Source: Gemmatimonadota bacterium (GTDB lineage: Bacteria; Gemmatimonadota; Gemmatimonadetes; Gemmatimonadales; GWC2-71-9). From it: a stretch of DNA of 64,000 bases. The stretch is from NCBI GenBank assembly GCA_040388535.1, contig JAZKBR010000002.1:1210838-1274837 (forward strand), read 5' to 3'. Positions 1 to 9,133 of the stretch are shown piece by piece; position 1 is the first letter of the stretch; each line of letters begins with the position of its first letter. The notes under the pieces are model-generated. The model did not search any database and was not told the origin of the DNA. It was given only the letters and a program-made list of their open reading frames with translations. A program made the translations under genes and the position numbers.

Positions 1-11
1 CCGGACCCACG

Positions 12-2312
12 ATGCGTCCACCGCTGGCCATCGCTCTCCTCTTCATCACCTCCGCCGCGAGCGCGCAGTCGCCGGCGCAGCGGGCGTGGCTCGACTCCGC
101 CACCACCAGCGCCCAGCCGTGTACCACTGGCACCGGCTCGCTCAAGCGACTGTGTTCCGGGCTCGTCGCCGTGCAGCGCGCCGCAGCTACTGGCAATTCC
201 GGCGACGCCTCGAAGGCGATGGCCATCTTCGAGCGTGCCGTCCTGGATGACCCCACCTGGCCGCTCGCATGGTACGGCCTCGGCCTCGCCCGGGTGCAGG
301 CGGCGCGCGCGAAGCTCATCGCGCACGAAGGCGCCTTGCAGCCGCTCGGCGTCAGTTTCGAGGCCGGGGCGGGGTACGCCCTCGTCCGCGCGCTGACCCT
401 CGACATCAACTATCTCCCTGCTGCCGAGGCACTCGCGCTGATCTCGATTCCGCGGGAAGGCGCGTCGCGACTGGCCGAGCGGGTGGCGATGCTGCGACGG
501 GTACGTCCGAAGTTGTCGGGAACGGGTGCGTATGGTGCCGCGCAAGTTGAGCTCACCGGTGGCGATCCCGACTCGGCCACGGCGTTCCTGCGCGACGCAT
601 TGCGGCGCAGTGATATCGACAGCGGGCTGGTGCTCCTCTCGCTTGCGCGGGCACGCTATGCCGCAAAGGATCCCACCGAGGGGCGACAGCTCCTGATTCG
701 TGGCACGCGCGACAGCGCGAGTGCGTCGCGCGCGGCCTACCGCCAGGAACTCAAATGGGTCGCCACGCCGGCGGAGATGGTGGAGTGGGATTCGCTTCTG
801 GCGAGCGCGCGTCCGGAATGGCTCACGGGGTTCTGGGGCACTCGCGATGTGAGCGATGGACAGCAGGATGGGGCGAGGCTGGTGGAGCACTACCGGCGGT
901 TTGAGTATGCCATGAAGAGCTACACCCTCGAACTGCCACGCACGGGCAAGCACAGGATCTCGCGGAGCTCGATGGCGGGCGACTACATCGATCTCGATGC
1001 CGAAGTCCGTAGCACCGAATTCGCGACGGGTGACGATCCCGCGGCGGCGGCGATTGCTGATGCCCAGCAGCTCAAACGGATGTACGGCGGCGCAGGCAAC
1101 CTGCGGCAGTTCAAGAGCAGCACGATCGTCTTCGATGACCGCGGTTTCGTGTATATCCGACAGGGTCCACCGGATCATTTCGCTCGGACGGTGGGCGGGC
1201 AAGCCATTGAAGGGTGGAGCTATGAGCGTGACGGCGGCACGCCGCTGGTGCTTTACTTCAAGGAGGAGGACTTCGACGGTCAGGCCGGCGCGAGCGCACT
1301 GACACCGCAGATCCTCACGAGCTACCCCCAGGAGCGTGGGCAACTCTGTCAGCTCGACCCAGCTACTTGCCCGTTTTCGGCGGACCCGCGCGTCACGACG
1401 CTTGCGACCTATGGAGGTAGGACGCCGTCGCCTCAGCGCAGGATGCTGGCGGGCGCCGCGGGCACGACCAGCAATATCAGCGTTGTCGCCGCTGCGACGC
1501 GTGGCAAGGCGAGCATCGACACGGCGACTTCGACCGATCGCTTCGCGCGGCGGTTCACGCGGGCCGTGACGCCGACGGTGCAGATCCTCTCGGTTCGACA
1601 GGCCGTCGACGGTACCCCACGGATGCTCCTGGTCTTTGCCCTGCCGGGGGAGCAATTATCGAGCGTGGCCCTCGCCGAGGCAGGTGGTCGCACCGGGTAT
1701 GCGGTGCATCTCGTGGCCAGTGCCGCGCGCCACGGCGATGGCCGGCGGTTCGTGATGGATACGATCCGCAACTTCGCGACGCCACACCCGCTCAAGGAGG
1801 GAGAGTTTCTCAGCGGGATGCTCGAATTGACGATCGAGCCCGGCGACTACACCGGCTCGCTGCTGATCTCGCAGGAGGATGGCCGTGGCGCCGTCGCGCG
1901 ACTCGGTAGGGTCGTGGTGAAGGGGAGTAAGGGAGGGCTCGCGATCAGCGATGTTGTGCTGGGGGTCGCCGGTAGCAGAACGCAGTGGAACTCGGGGAGC
2001 AGTCTGGTGCCACTCAATCCGATGAATGCGTTCCGCAACGGCGGCGAGGCCGAACTCTACGGCCAGCTCAGCGGCATGAAGCCGGGCCAGGACTACGTGC
2101 TCACCTTCGAGGTCTTCCGCGCCGACGATGCGGTTGGGAAGAAGCCGCGGCTCGCGATTTCCTTTCCGCAGACGGCGCGCGACGGGCTGGTCGAGATCCA
2201 GCGGAGCGTGGGGTTGAAGAGCCTTGATCCAGGGCGCTATCGCGTGAAGGTCGCGATCGCGGGCGCCGGTGAAAGTGCCTTTGCGATGACGGTGTTGGCG
2301 GTGGTGAAGTAG
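12..2312 (+). CDS. GWxTD domain-containing secreted protein
   Basis: A 766-residue protein with an N-terminal signal peptide (hydrophobic residues about 4-18, cleavage near ASA-QS). Residues about 50-250 look like helical TPR-type repeats. The middle carries the GWxTD-family signature: WLTGFWGTRD near residue 270, then VYIRQGPPD near 380 followed by a WSY/VLYFKEEDF beta region. The C-terminal 125 residues form a separate beta-sandwich-like domain starting ISDVVLGVAG. GWxTD proteins are common in Gemmatimonadota and Acidobacteriota; their function is not established. The next gene starts inside its stop codon, so the two are probably co-transcribed. The start is 12 bases from the window edge, so the upstream signals are not visible. 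Confidence 0.85.
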   Translation: MRPPLAIALLFITSAASAQSPAQRAWLDSATTSAQPCTTGTGSLKRLCSGLVAVQRAAATGNSGDASKAMAIFERAVLDDPTWPLAWYGLGLARVQAARAKLIAHEGALQPLGVSFEAGAGYALVRALTLDINYLPAAEALALISIPREGASRLAERVAMLRRVRPKLSGTGAYGAAQVELTGGDPDSATAFLRDALRRSDIDSGLVLLSLARARYAAKDPTEGRQLLIRGTRDSASASRAAYRQELKWVATPAEMVEWDSLLASARPEWLTGFWGTRDVSDGQQDGARLVEHYRRFEYAMKSYTLELPRTGKHRISRSSMAGDYIDLDAEVRSTEFATGDDPAAAAIADAQQLKRMYGGAGNLRQFKSSTIVFDDRGFVYIRQGPPDHFARTVGGQAIEGWSYERDGGTPLVLYFKEEDFDGQAGASALTPQILTSYPQERGQLCQLDPATCPFSADPRVTTLATYGGRTPSPQRRMLAGAAGTTSNISVVAAATRGKASIDTATSTDRFARRFTRAVTPTVQILSVRQAVDGTPRMLLVFALPGEQLSSVALAEAGGRTGYAVHLVASAARHGDGRRFVMDTIRNFATPHPLKEGEFLSGMLELTIEPGDYTGSLLISQEDGRGAVARLGRVVVKGSKGGLAISDVVLGVAGSRTQWNSGSSLVPLNPMNAFRNGGEAELYGQLSGMKPGQDYVLTFEVFRADDAVGKKPRLAISFPQTARDGLVEIQRSVGLKSLDPGRYRVKVAIAGAGESAFAMTVLAVVK

Positions 2313-3382
2313 TGGTCGCTGCGCCCCTTCGCATCGCCGCAGCGCTCTGCGTTCTGGGCACCATCGAACTCGGCGCGCAATCGCTGCCACGCCTCGAGCC
2401 ACTTCCCGTCACGCCGATGCTTCAGGCCCTGGACTACCGCGCCGATGGCGGGCTCGCGATTGATCGTGCTGGCTGCCTCATCCTCTACAACTCCGACGCT
2501 CACTCACTTACCTGCATCGACCCGCGCAACGGCGCGTTCCGCTCCGTGGGGCGCGAAGGCTCTGGGCCCTCAGAATTCCGGCTGGTGACGTCGATGGTCG
2601 CGGCGTCTGATGGTGGGGCAATCGTGTACGACGCGGGCAACGCCCGCTTCGCGCTGCTCTCGTCTGGATGGCGCGTGACGGCCACCGTTCCGCACACTCC
2701 CGTCCTCGCCCTACTCGGCACGCCACGCGATTCGGTCCTCGCACTCACCCTGCCGGCAGCCACGGCCTCGGATCTCGTCGCCATCTCGCTGCGCACCAAG
2801 GTGGTGACTCGTCGCTTTTCGCCGAGTGACGTCGATTCGCTCAAGCGCTTCGTCGACCCGGCGGTCCAGAACGGGCCGTGGGCCAAGTCCATCGTGCCGC
2901 GACGCGCCGGTGGCTGGTTCATTCCGGCGCAGCGCGAGTACGTGGTATTCGTCGCCGATGCCAAGGGAGTCAAGCAGCGCCAGTTCGGCCGACCGGAACT
3001 GCCACCGGAGTTGCCGAACGCGCAGGAGAAGGAGGCGATCGAGGCGCAGTTCACGCGCAATACGGCGAATGTCACCCCGGAAGTGAAGAAGAGTGTCCGG
3101 CAGATCTTCGACCAGATGCTCAGGCGCCCCAAGGCCGCGATGGTGGTGGGTGCCATGGCAGAGGATGCGCAATCGCGCGTGTGGGTTGGCACCACGCGCA
3201 TCCGTAACGACAGTAGCGAGGTCGACGTCTTCAACGCCGCCGGGAAATATCTCAGCACGGTGCGTCTGCCAGGCAAGATCCAGCGGCTGTTGATCCAGGG
3301 CGACGAACTCTTCGCGCTCTACGAGTGGCTCGGCAGCGCACGCGAGGGGATGCAGGGTGTGGGGCGGTATCGTGTACGGTAG
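2312..3382 (+). CDS. secreted six-bladed beta-propeller protein
   Basis: A 356-residue protein starting with GTG that overlaps the preceding stop by one base, so it is likely translationally coupled. Hydrophobic residues 4-21 ending in GAQS form a signal peptide. The family signature of six-bladed (NHL/BF-type) propellers is visible as GREGSGPSEF near residue 80, followed by repeated blade patterns (LVAISLRTK, VVFVADAKG, VDVFNAAGKYL). I see no catalytic residues. Such proteins are exported and thought to act in binding or scaffolding. At least four other genes in this window carry the same G-x-G-P-x-E-F blade motif or a variant of it. Confidence 0.8.
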   Translation: MVAAPLRIAAALCVLGTIELGAQSLPRLEPLPVTPMLQALDYRADGGLAIDRAGCLILYNSDAHSLTCIDPRNGAFRSVGREGSGPSEFRLVTSMVAASDGGAIVYDAGNARFALLSSGWRVTATVPHTPVLALLGTPRDSVLALTLPAATASDLVAISLRTKVVTRRFSPSDVDSLKRFVDPAVQNGPWAKSIVPRRAGGWFIPAQREYVVFVADAKGVKQRQFGRPELPPELPNAQEKEAIEAQFTRNTANVTPEVKKSVRQIFDQMLRRPKAAMVVGAMAEDAQSRVWVGTTRIRNDSSEVDVFNAAGKYLSTVRLPGKIQRLLIQGDELFALYEWLGSAREGMQGVGRYRVR

Positions 3383-3393
3383 GCCCCGGAAGC

Positions 3394-3418
3394 CGAGGTT
3401 CGAATCCTCTATCGCTTA
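3394..3418 (+). other. tRNA 3'-end-like fragment (T-arm)
   Basis: The T-loop TTCGAAT (3399-3405) is flanked by CGAGG and CCTCT, giving 4 of 5 T-stem pairs, and is followed by seven bases that could be an acceptor strand. No D-arm, anticodon arm or matching 5' acceptor strand lies upstream, where the sequence is coding. It fits a remnant or attachment-site copy of a tRNA 3' end, but chance is possible. Confidence 0.25.
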
Positions 3419-4453
3419 GTGCTTCAGTCGCACAATCACCGGCACCTGCCTCCCCAGCGCATCCTCCCGAATGCCGATCAGTCGATCGTCGCCGAGGTAG
3501 CCCATGATCGGGAAGTCGCGTTCCTCGACGCTGCCGAGCAGTGCGCCAGTGCCGGGATCGAGGATCTCGATGGTCTCAGAGATGTATTTCATTCCGTCGG
3601 CAGGAGCCATCAACTTGCGGTCGGGTGCTGGATTGGGCTTCCAGTCGACCCTGGCCCGCCGCATGATGACCAGCAAATGCCCGTGCGGGTCGCGGTGGAT
3701 CGCGAGAATCGTCGTCGCCGGGCGCTCGCGGTCGATGCTCTCGGGATCGTGATCAAGGGGTGGAAACCACACACGCTGCAGTGCAAAACGGCGTAGAAGC
3801 GCGCCGCTGGTCGATCGCAGTTCGATCTCGTAACGGTCGCTCCGCGCGACCCAGAAGCTGGTATCACTCTCGCGCGCCAGTTCCCGAAAGAATGACGCAA
3901 AGTGGTTGGGCGCCTCGGATGCCGGGGCCTCCCCGAACGAGCGGACGATGCGGCCATCTGGGGCAATCAGGTGGAGCGGTTTTCCCTGCTGCGTCGGGTC
4001 GCCAATCCGCTGCGTCACGACCAGGGTATCGCCCCGAAGGAGAATCGCGTTGCGCACGCCAGAGATGGTGCTGGGGATATCGCGCAGGAAGCGACCGGTC
4101 GAGTCGAAGGTATGCCACTTTCCGAATCGGTCTGTGATGAAGAGACGACCGCTCTCGGCAATCAGCCCTCCAGGCTCCCGCATCTCGCCCGGTCCATCGC
4201 CAATGCGGCCGATCACCCGGACGAAGCGACCGAGCGAGTCGAGCTGCTCTACCAGCCCCGAGAGGGCCTGTGCGCTGAGGTAAAAGCCACGATTCGGCGC
4301 TGGAGCAACCAGAAATGGCTGGCTGCCATCGACCGAGTCCCCCACGGCGGTCGCAATGATTTCGAGCGACACTTCCTTGGCCGCGGGTTGCGGTGCAGGA
4401 ATGCCAGCACACGCCGCAGCAGCAATGATCAGGAAAGGAAGGCAACGGGGCAC
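3416..4453 (-). CDS. six-bladed beta-propeller lipoprotein
   Basis: About 345 residues. The GTG start at 4453 is chosen because GGAG sits five bases upstream; an in-frame TTG at 4474 lacks this. The N-terminus VPRCLPFLIIAAAAC is a lipoprotein signal with the modified Cys in AAAC-AG. The blade motif GRIGDGPGEMREPGG near residue 85 matches the six-bladed propeller family. It faces the 2312-3382 propeller gene tail to tail. Likely exported and membrane-anchored, with a binding role inferred only from the fold. Confidence 0.8.
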   Translation of the reverse strand: MPRCLPFLIIAAAACAGIPAPQPAAKEVSLEIIATAVGDSVDGSQPFLVAPAPNRGFYLSAQALSGLVEQLDSLGRFVRVIGRIGDGPGEMREPGGLIAESGRLFITDRFGKWHTFDSTGRFLRDIPSTISGVRNAILLRGDTLVVTQRIGDPTQQGKPLHLIAPDGRIVRSFGEAPASEAPNHFASFFRELARESDTSFWVARSDRYEIELRSTSGALLRRFALQRVWFPPLDHDPESIDRERPATTILAIHRDPHGHLLVIMRRARVDWKPNPAPDRKLMAPADGMKYISETIEILDPGTGALLGSVEERDFPIMGYLGDDRLIGIREDALGRQVPVIVRLKH

Positions 4454-4549
4454 GCAGGCTCCGGGGGTGAGCAAGGATGCCGGAATCTACCGCCCAGCTA
4501 CCTTTCTCAAGAGCCGGACCACCCCCCACGGAGACCCGAGCGTGACGTC

Positions 4550-4951
4550 GTGAAAGACGAGCAGCCCAAAGGACCATTCCCGATCCTCGTCTTCGTCTAC
4601 GTCGTGATCTTCTGGATCGTGAACGCCGCGATGACCAGTCTGCTCGATGCCGACAACGACCAACTCACCGGCCTCCCCCTCTTCGCCGTCTCCTTCTTCG
4701 TCGGCAGCGCCTCGGCCCTCTTCGATGTCTGGAAGTCCGCCCCCGACCGCCGCCGCGACCGCATCCTCTTCGTCTGCGCGAGCGCCGTCCTCTGGCTCGG
4801 CGTCGGGGTCATCGACTACACCGGCCCGCGCCACTCCGACAACGTGCTCAGCACCGGCCTCGCCGAATCGGTCGGCTGGATCGGCTTCGAGTTCCTCTCC
4901 GGCCGGGCCCGCGCCATTCGCGCCCGCCGCCGCGCCAAACGAGACGAATAG
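4550..4951 (+). CDS. small integral membrane protein
   Basis: A 133-residue protein from a GTG start. The charged N-terminus (VKDEQPKG) is followed by about three hydrophobic helices: residues 9-27, 42-58 and 73-90. The C-terminus is strongly basic (RARAIRARRRAKRDE), which suggests it stays in the cytoplasm. I do not recognise the family. The reading frame stays open far upstream, but that part is antisense to the lipoprotein gene at 3416-4453, so the start is placed where membrane-like sequence begins. No strong ribosome-binding site is visible, so the exact start is uncertain. Confidence 0.6.
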   Translation: MKDEQPKGPFPILVFVYVVIFWIVNAAMTSLLDADNDQLTGLPLFAVSFFVGSASALFDVWKSAPDRRRDRILFVCASAVLWLGVGVIDYTGPRHSDNVLSTGLAESVGWIGFEFLSGRARAIRARRRAKRDE

Positions 4952-5033
4952 CGCCTGATTTGTGCGCGAAATTGCCTTGCCCCGCTCCAAAGTCGTTCTA
5001 GACCCGGGTTGCCGCGCCGGGGCAATTTTCGGG

Positions 5034-6584
5034 ATGACAACTCTCCGCTTCCTCGCGCGCGCCGCTCTCCCGCTGCTGCTTATCGCCACGGCAGCCCACG
5101 CCGCGCCCGCACCGGCCAGGCTCCGCTTCACCGTGAACCTCAACGATCGCGCCGACACCCTCTTCAAGGTGTCTCTGCGCGTCGACAAGCTCACGGCGGC
5201 GAACGACGTCTTCCAGTTCGCTGCCACCGCGCCCGGCACCTATCAGGTGATGGACATCGGGCGCTTCGTCCACGAGTTCCACGCTTACGATGCCGCGGGC
5301 CGCGAGCTCTCGACGAGTCATATCTCGACCAACCAATGGAAGCTCTCGTCGCCCGAGCGCGTCCGCGAAGTGCGCTACACCATCGAACCGACCTGGACCA
5401 CCCACATCGCCGAACACCGCGTCTACCGGATGTGCGGCTCGTCGCTGAGCGCCGATCACTCGTTGATGAATGGCCAGGCGCTCTTCGTGATGCCACACGG
5501 AATGCAGGCGGTGCCGATCTCGGTGAAGCTGCTCGCGCCGCGCGACTGGAAGGTGAGCACCTCGCTCCGCCTTTCTGCCGGGCAATACCTCGCCGATGAC
5601 TACGACCAGCTGGTCGACTCGCCGATTCTCGCCGGTCGACTCTCGACTGCGCGGATGCTGGTCACGGGCGTACCGGTCGACATCGCAGTCTATTCCACGC
5701 ACGACAAGATCACCGCGACTCAATTGAGCCAGGCAATGCGGACCATGCTCAATGCCGCCGGCGCCTTTCTCGGCAAGCTCCCGGTCGATCGCTACACCTT
5801 CCTCTACACCTTCGAAGAGCGCGGTGAGGGCGCTTGGGAGCACTCCTACGGCTCCGAGTACGCCTTGCAGGAGGCGGACTACACGCCTGCCTACGGCAAG
5901 CGGATCTCCGACATCGCGGCACACGAGTTCTTCCACGTCGTGACGCCACTCAATCTCCACTCGGAGATCATCGAGCACTTCAACTTCGAGACCCCGGTGC
6001 CATCGCAGCATCTCTGGCTCTATGAGGGGTCGACCGAGTGGGCCGCGCAGAAGATGCATCTCGAGTCGGGGCTCAAGACGGCCGATGAATATCTCGCGAC
6101 CGTGGTGGGAAAGATGAAGAACGACCGCGCCGCCTACGACTCGACCTGGTCGCTCACGGAACTCGCAGTCACGTCTTACTCTGACTCCGGTCAGCGGCAG
6201 TATGGCAACATCTATATGCGGGGGGCTGTCGTCGCGGGCCTGCTCGACATCAAGCTGCTGCAGCTCTCGCACGGCGAGCACGGGCTGCGCGACCTGATCC
6301 AGGATCTGTCGAAAATCTATGGCAAGAAGCGGGCGTTTACCGACGACTCACTCTTCGACGTGATCGCCCAGCACGCCGGCCCCGAAGTCGCCGACTTCCT
6401 TCAGCGCTATGTGCGCAGCGCGCAGCACCTGCCGGTCAAGGAGTACTACGATCTGCTCGGCATCACCCTCGTCGAGGACGAGAAGGGAGCACCGCTGCGC
6501 TTCGAAATGAACCCCAACCCTACGCCGGACCAGGCGAAGCTGCGCGCCGCCTGGCTCGGCAAGGGAGGGAAGCTCGCGGCCTAG
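5034..6584 (+). CDS. M61 family metallopeptidase (glycyl aminopeptidase-like)
   Basis: A 516-residue secreted protein; the ATG at 5034 is chosen because MTTLRFLARAALPLLLIATAAHA is a good signal peptide. The zinc motif H-E-F-F-H lies at about residues 297-301, with the downstream Glu in LYEGSTEW about 35 residues later, as in family M61. The N-terminal half is the usual beta-rich M61 domain (YTIEPTW, GQALFVMP). M61 enzymes release N-terminal residues, preferring Gly or Ala; many also have a PDZ domain, which is not evident here. Its stop overlaps the stop of the convergent M48 gene in a shared CTAG. Confidence 0.88.
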   Translation: MTTLRFLARAALPLLLIATAAHAAPAPARLRFTVNLNDRADTLFKVSLRVDKLTAANDVFQFAATAPGTYQVMDIGRFVHEFHAYDAAGRELSTSHISTNQWKLSSPERVREVRYTIEPTWTTHIAEHRVYRMCGSSLSADHSLMNGQALFVMPHGMQAVPISVKLLAPRDWKVSTSLRLSAGQYLADDYDQLVDSPILAGRLSTARMLVTGVPVDIAVYSTHDKITATQLSQAMRTMLNAAGAFLGKLPVDRYTFLYTFEERGEGAWEHSYGSEYALQEADYTPAYGKRISDIAAHEFFHVVTPLNLHSEIIEHFNFETPVPSQHLWLYEGSTEWAAQKMHLESGLKTADEYLATVVGKMKNDRAAYDSTWSLTELAVTSYSDSGQRQYGNIYMRGAVVAGLLDIKLLQLSHGEHGLRDLIQDLSKIYGKKRAFTDDSLFDVIAQHAGPEVADFLQRYVRSAQHLPVKEYYDLLGITLVEDEKGAPLRFEMNPNPTPDQAKLRAAWLGKGGKLAA

Positions 6585-8137
6585 GGCCGCTTGCGCGCGC
6601 CGAGGCGCAGGCCACGAAGGTTGGTCTGCGCCGCATCGGCACGATGGCCGGCGGCGTCGCTCACGACGAGACTCCGCATCAGCCGAATCATCGCGGGATC
6701 CATTTCATTGGCTCGCGAGGCCGGCACGATCGACAGCCCGTAGACCACGTGCCCATCGGGGAGGCCGCGCGTGAAGAGCGTGGCCTGCTCCAGTTCGCCC
6801 GTGATCGGCGAGGTCCCGCTCAACATCACCGAATATCCTGCCGCTCCCGAGATCGTTTCGGCGCGTGCCGAATTCGGCTCGGCGTGCAGGTAGCTGTTGG
6901 CGCGGATGATGGTGTTGACGAGGTCGTCGGTCGCGTCGGCCAGGGTGCGCCCGGCGCCGGTGCTCCCCTCGAAGGGCGCGTAGCGATTCACCGTTGCGGA
7001 GGTCCCTGCAAACGGCGCATAGTGATTGAGGATCACGCCGTAGACGATGTGCTGCACGCCATCGTTCGTCGCGACGATGCCGCCGGCAGGCCCGGCAACC
7101 ACGGCGGTGCCGCTGCTCTGCGCGACTTGCCAGTTGGACGGCATGTTGATCTGGATGAAGCCACTCGGCTGGCGATAGCGCACGAGGCGCGTCGATGGGG
7201 CCGCCACCGAGACGGCAGTCGGCGAGCCATAGTTGCCGGGTTCGTCCACCGGTGGATTGAGGCGACCGGGATAGCCCGACGCCGTCGAGGTGGTGAGCCC
7301 CTGCGCGGCCCGCGAGCGGATGGTCGCGAAGCCACCGACATCGGCCACGTTGCGCACCGTGGCACCCTGTGCGAGCGCGCGGATCTTCGTCGACCGTTCT
7401 GCTGCGCCCGGGTGATCGGAGAAGAACTGTTCCAGCTTGCTCGGATCGCGCCCCTGTTCGGCCCGCAAGACGTCAAAGAAGTCTGCCATCGCCACCGGAT
7501 TGTACCCGGCGCGCGCCATCATGTCGGCGCCAGTCGCGTCGGCCTGACTCTCCGCGCTGCGGCTGAAGGAGAGGAAGGCGGTGTTGAGGCCGAGGCCGCC
7601 AATGGTGTTCACGATGGCGGAGGTATTGCCGGAGCTCTTGCCGAGGAGGCCACCGAGGATGCTCACCCCGCCCTTGGCGAGATAGGCGGTCGAGGCCTGG
7701 TTGGTGCCGTGGCGAAGTGCCACATGCGCCATCTCGTGGGCCAGCACTCCGGCGAGCTCGGATTCATTCCGTGCGGCCGCGAGGAGGCCGGTGTTCACGT
7801 ACATCGGCCCGCCCGGGAGCGAAAAGGCGTTGATCTCGGGGGCCACCACGAGCTTGACGGTGTAGGGGAACTTGGCGCCAGGAGCGACCGCGGCGAGGCG
7901 CTGCACGATGGCGGTGAGGTAACGGTTTGCGGCCGGATCATTGGCGAGTTTGAGCTGCTTTTCGGCCTCGATGGCCGAGGTGCGCCCCATCTCGACATCC
8001 TGATTCACCGAAAAGAGGTTGAAGCCGGGTGAGGCCTGGCGGGCGTTGACTTGCGCGGAAAGCGATTGCGCAGGCACGGCGGCGAAGAGTGCCGCAGCGG
8101 CAAGCGCCATCGGCAGGGTGACGAGTGAGCGGGACAT
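6581..8137 (-). CDS. M48 family zinc metalloprotease (BepA/YfgC-like)
   Basis: A 518-residue exported protein: signal peptide over residues 1-29, peptidase M48 domain over about 45-270 with H134-E135-x-x-H138 (HEMAHVALRHG) and a downstream ESQAD that supplies the third ligand. The C-terminal 220 residues are a separate beta-rich region with a transmembrane-free profile. M48 periplasmic proteases of this type take part in outer-membrane protein quality control. A strong AGGAGG lies upstream of the ATG. It is convergent with the M61 peptidase and divergent from the gene at 8339. Confidence 0.88.
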   Translation of the reverse strand: MSRSLVTLPMALAAAALFAAVPAQSLSAQVNARQASPGFNLFSVNQDVEMGRTSAIEAEKQLKLANDPAANRYLTAIVQRLAAVAPGAKFPYTVKLVVAPEINAFSLPGGPMYVNTGLLAAARNESELAGVLAHEMAHVALRHGTNQASTAYLAKGGVSILGGLLGKSSGNTSAIVNTIGGLGLNTAFLSFSRSAESQADATGADMMARAGYNPVAMADFFDVLRAEQGRDPSKLEQFFSDHPGAAERSTKIRALAQGATVRNVADVGGFATIRSRAAQGLTTSTASGYPGRLNPPVDEPGNYGSPTAVSVAAPSTRLVRYRQPSGFIQINMPSNWQVAQSSGTAVVAGPAGGIVATNDGVQHIVYGVILNHYAPFAGTSATVNRYAPFEGSTGAGRTLADATDDLVNTIIRANSYLHAEPNSARAETISGAAGYSVMLSGTSPITGELEQATLFTRGLPDGHVVYGLSIVPASRANEMDPAMIRLMRSLVVSDAAGHRADAAQTNLRGLRLGARKRP

Positions 8138-8338
8138 CGAGACCTCCTCCTATGTATGGACTTCACGGTGGCCGGATGGGCCACCGGTTGGTGCGCACGG
8201 AGCGCGCGGGTCTGCAACGTTCGGGAGACGATCCGCGGCGGGGGGCTGGTACAGTGGCGGTTGCGCGTTTCAAGGAGCGTTGTACTCTCAGGGAGCGCGG
8301 TACCAATCTTCTGGTCTACGACTTCCCCTGGAGTCGAG

Positions 8339-9133
8339 ATGATCGTGCTGCTATTGCTGGCCCAGATCCTGAAGGAACAGCCGATCGTGCCCGCACGCTC
8401 CTACCCGCACGAGGCCCGGGTGATGGCGCGAGTTCACCGGATCTGGGACCCCGGCACGGGAGAGCAGCTCGCCGTGGCGCCGTTCCAGGTCAACGTCGGC
8501 ACCTACAGCACGCGCGACACCGCTCGCCTCGAGGTCGAACTCCGCCCCGAGAGCAATGCGCGGCCGGCACGCGAGACACCGGCACACCTGGAACTCGCGG
8601 TCAGCGGTCGGCCCGGGATCGCCACGGGGGTGGTGGCCGGACCGATTCCGGCCGAGCCCGATTTCTGGCGGGTCGTGGCGCGAGAGAACCGGCCCTTTCG
8701 CGAGAGTCTGGCGACCTTCCGGCTCGCCCGACTGGGCGAGGGTGCGTTCGCGCTATCGGACCTGATCGTGGGCGTCGCGGGGCAGGGGCCGCGCTGGATG
8801 GTGGGGCCGGACACGATCGCGATGGCGCCGCAGGCGATGATCGTTGCGACCGAACGGATCCAGCTCTTCTATCAGATGCGGAGTGCCCAGCCGTTGCGCG
8901 ACCTGCGGACCCGACTCACCGTGACGCGCGTGGTGGAGAATGAATCGCAGGACGATCAGCTGATCACCTTCACCTTCAGCACGCCGAATGTGGCGCAGGG
9001 AATTACCGCCGTGCAACGCGACATCGACGTCTCGCGCTTCACTGGGTCACGTTACCGCGTCGATATCACCGTGAGCACGGCATCAGGCCGCTACCTCGGC
9101 GCGGCGCGCGGGATGCTCGAGCTGGTGCGTTAG
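8339..9133 (+). CDS. stand-alone GWxTD-C-terminal-like beta protein
   Basis: A 264-residue protein; ATG at 8339 chosen because MIVLLLLAQ begins a short hydrophobic leader. I do not recognise a named family, but residues about 135-264 resemble the C-terminal domain of the GWxTD protein at 12-2312: LSDLIVGVAG against ISDVVLGVAG, then a shared order ending SRYRVDITV against GRYRVKVAI. It probably shares an exported partner or role with that protein (inference). The stop codon overlaps that of the convergent gene in TTAG. The 200 bases upstream, shared with the divergent M48 gene, show no clear element. Confidence 0.65.
   Translation: MIVLLLLAQILKEQPIVPARSYPHEARVMARVHRIWDPGTGEQLAVAPFQVNVGTYSTRDTARLEVELRPESNARPARETPAHLELAVSGRPGIATGVVAGPIPAEPDFWRVVARENRPFRESLATFRLARLGEGAFALSDLIVGVAGQGPRWMVGPDTIAMAPQAMIVATERIQLFYQMRSAQPLRDLRTRLTVTRVVENESQDDQLITFTFSTPNVAQGITAVQRDIDVSRFTGSRYRVDITVSTASGRYLGAARGMLELVR

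Noticed and set aside
6581-9133. Shared stop codons of convergent genes (CTAG at 6581-6584, TTAG at 9130-9133) as a special mechanism
   Set aside because: Overlapping convergent stops are common in compact genomes and need no special explanation.
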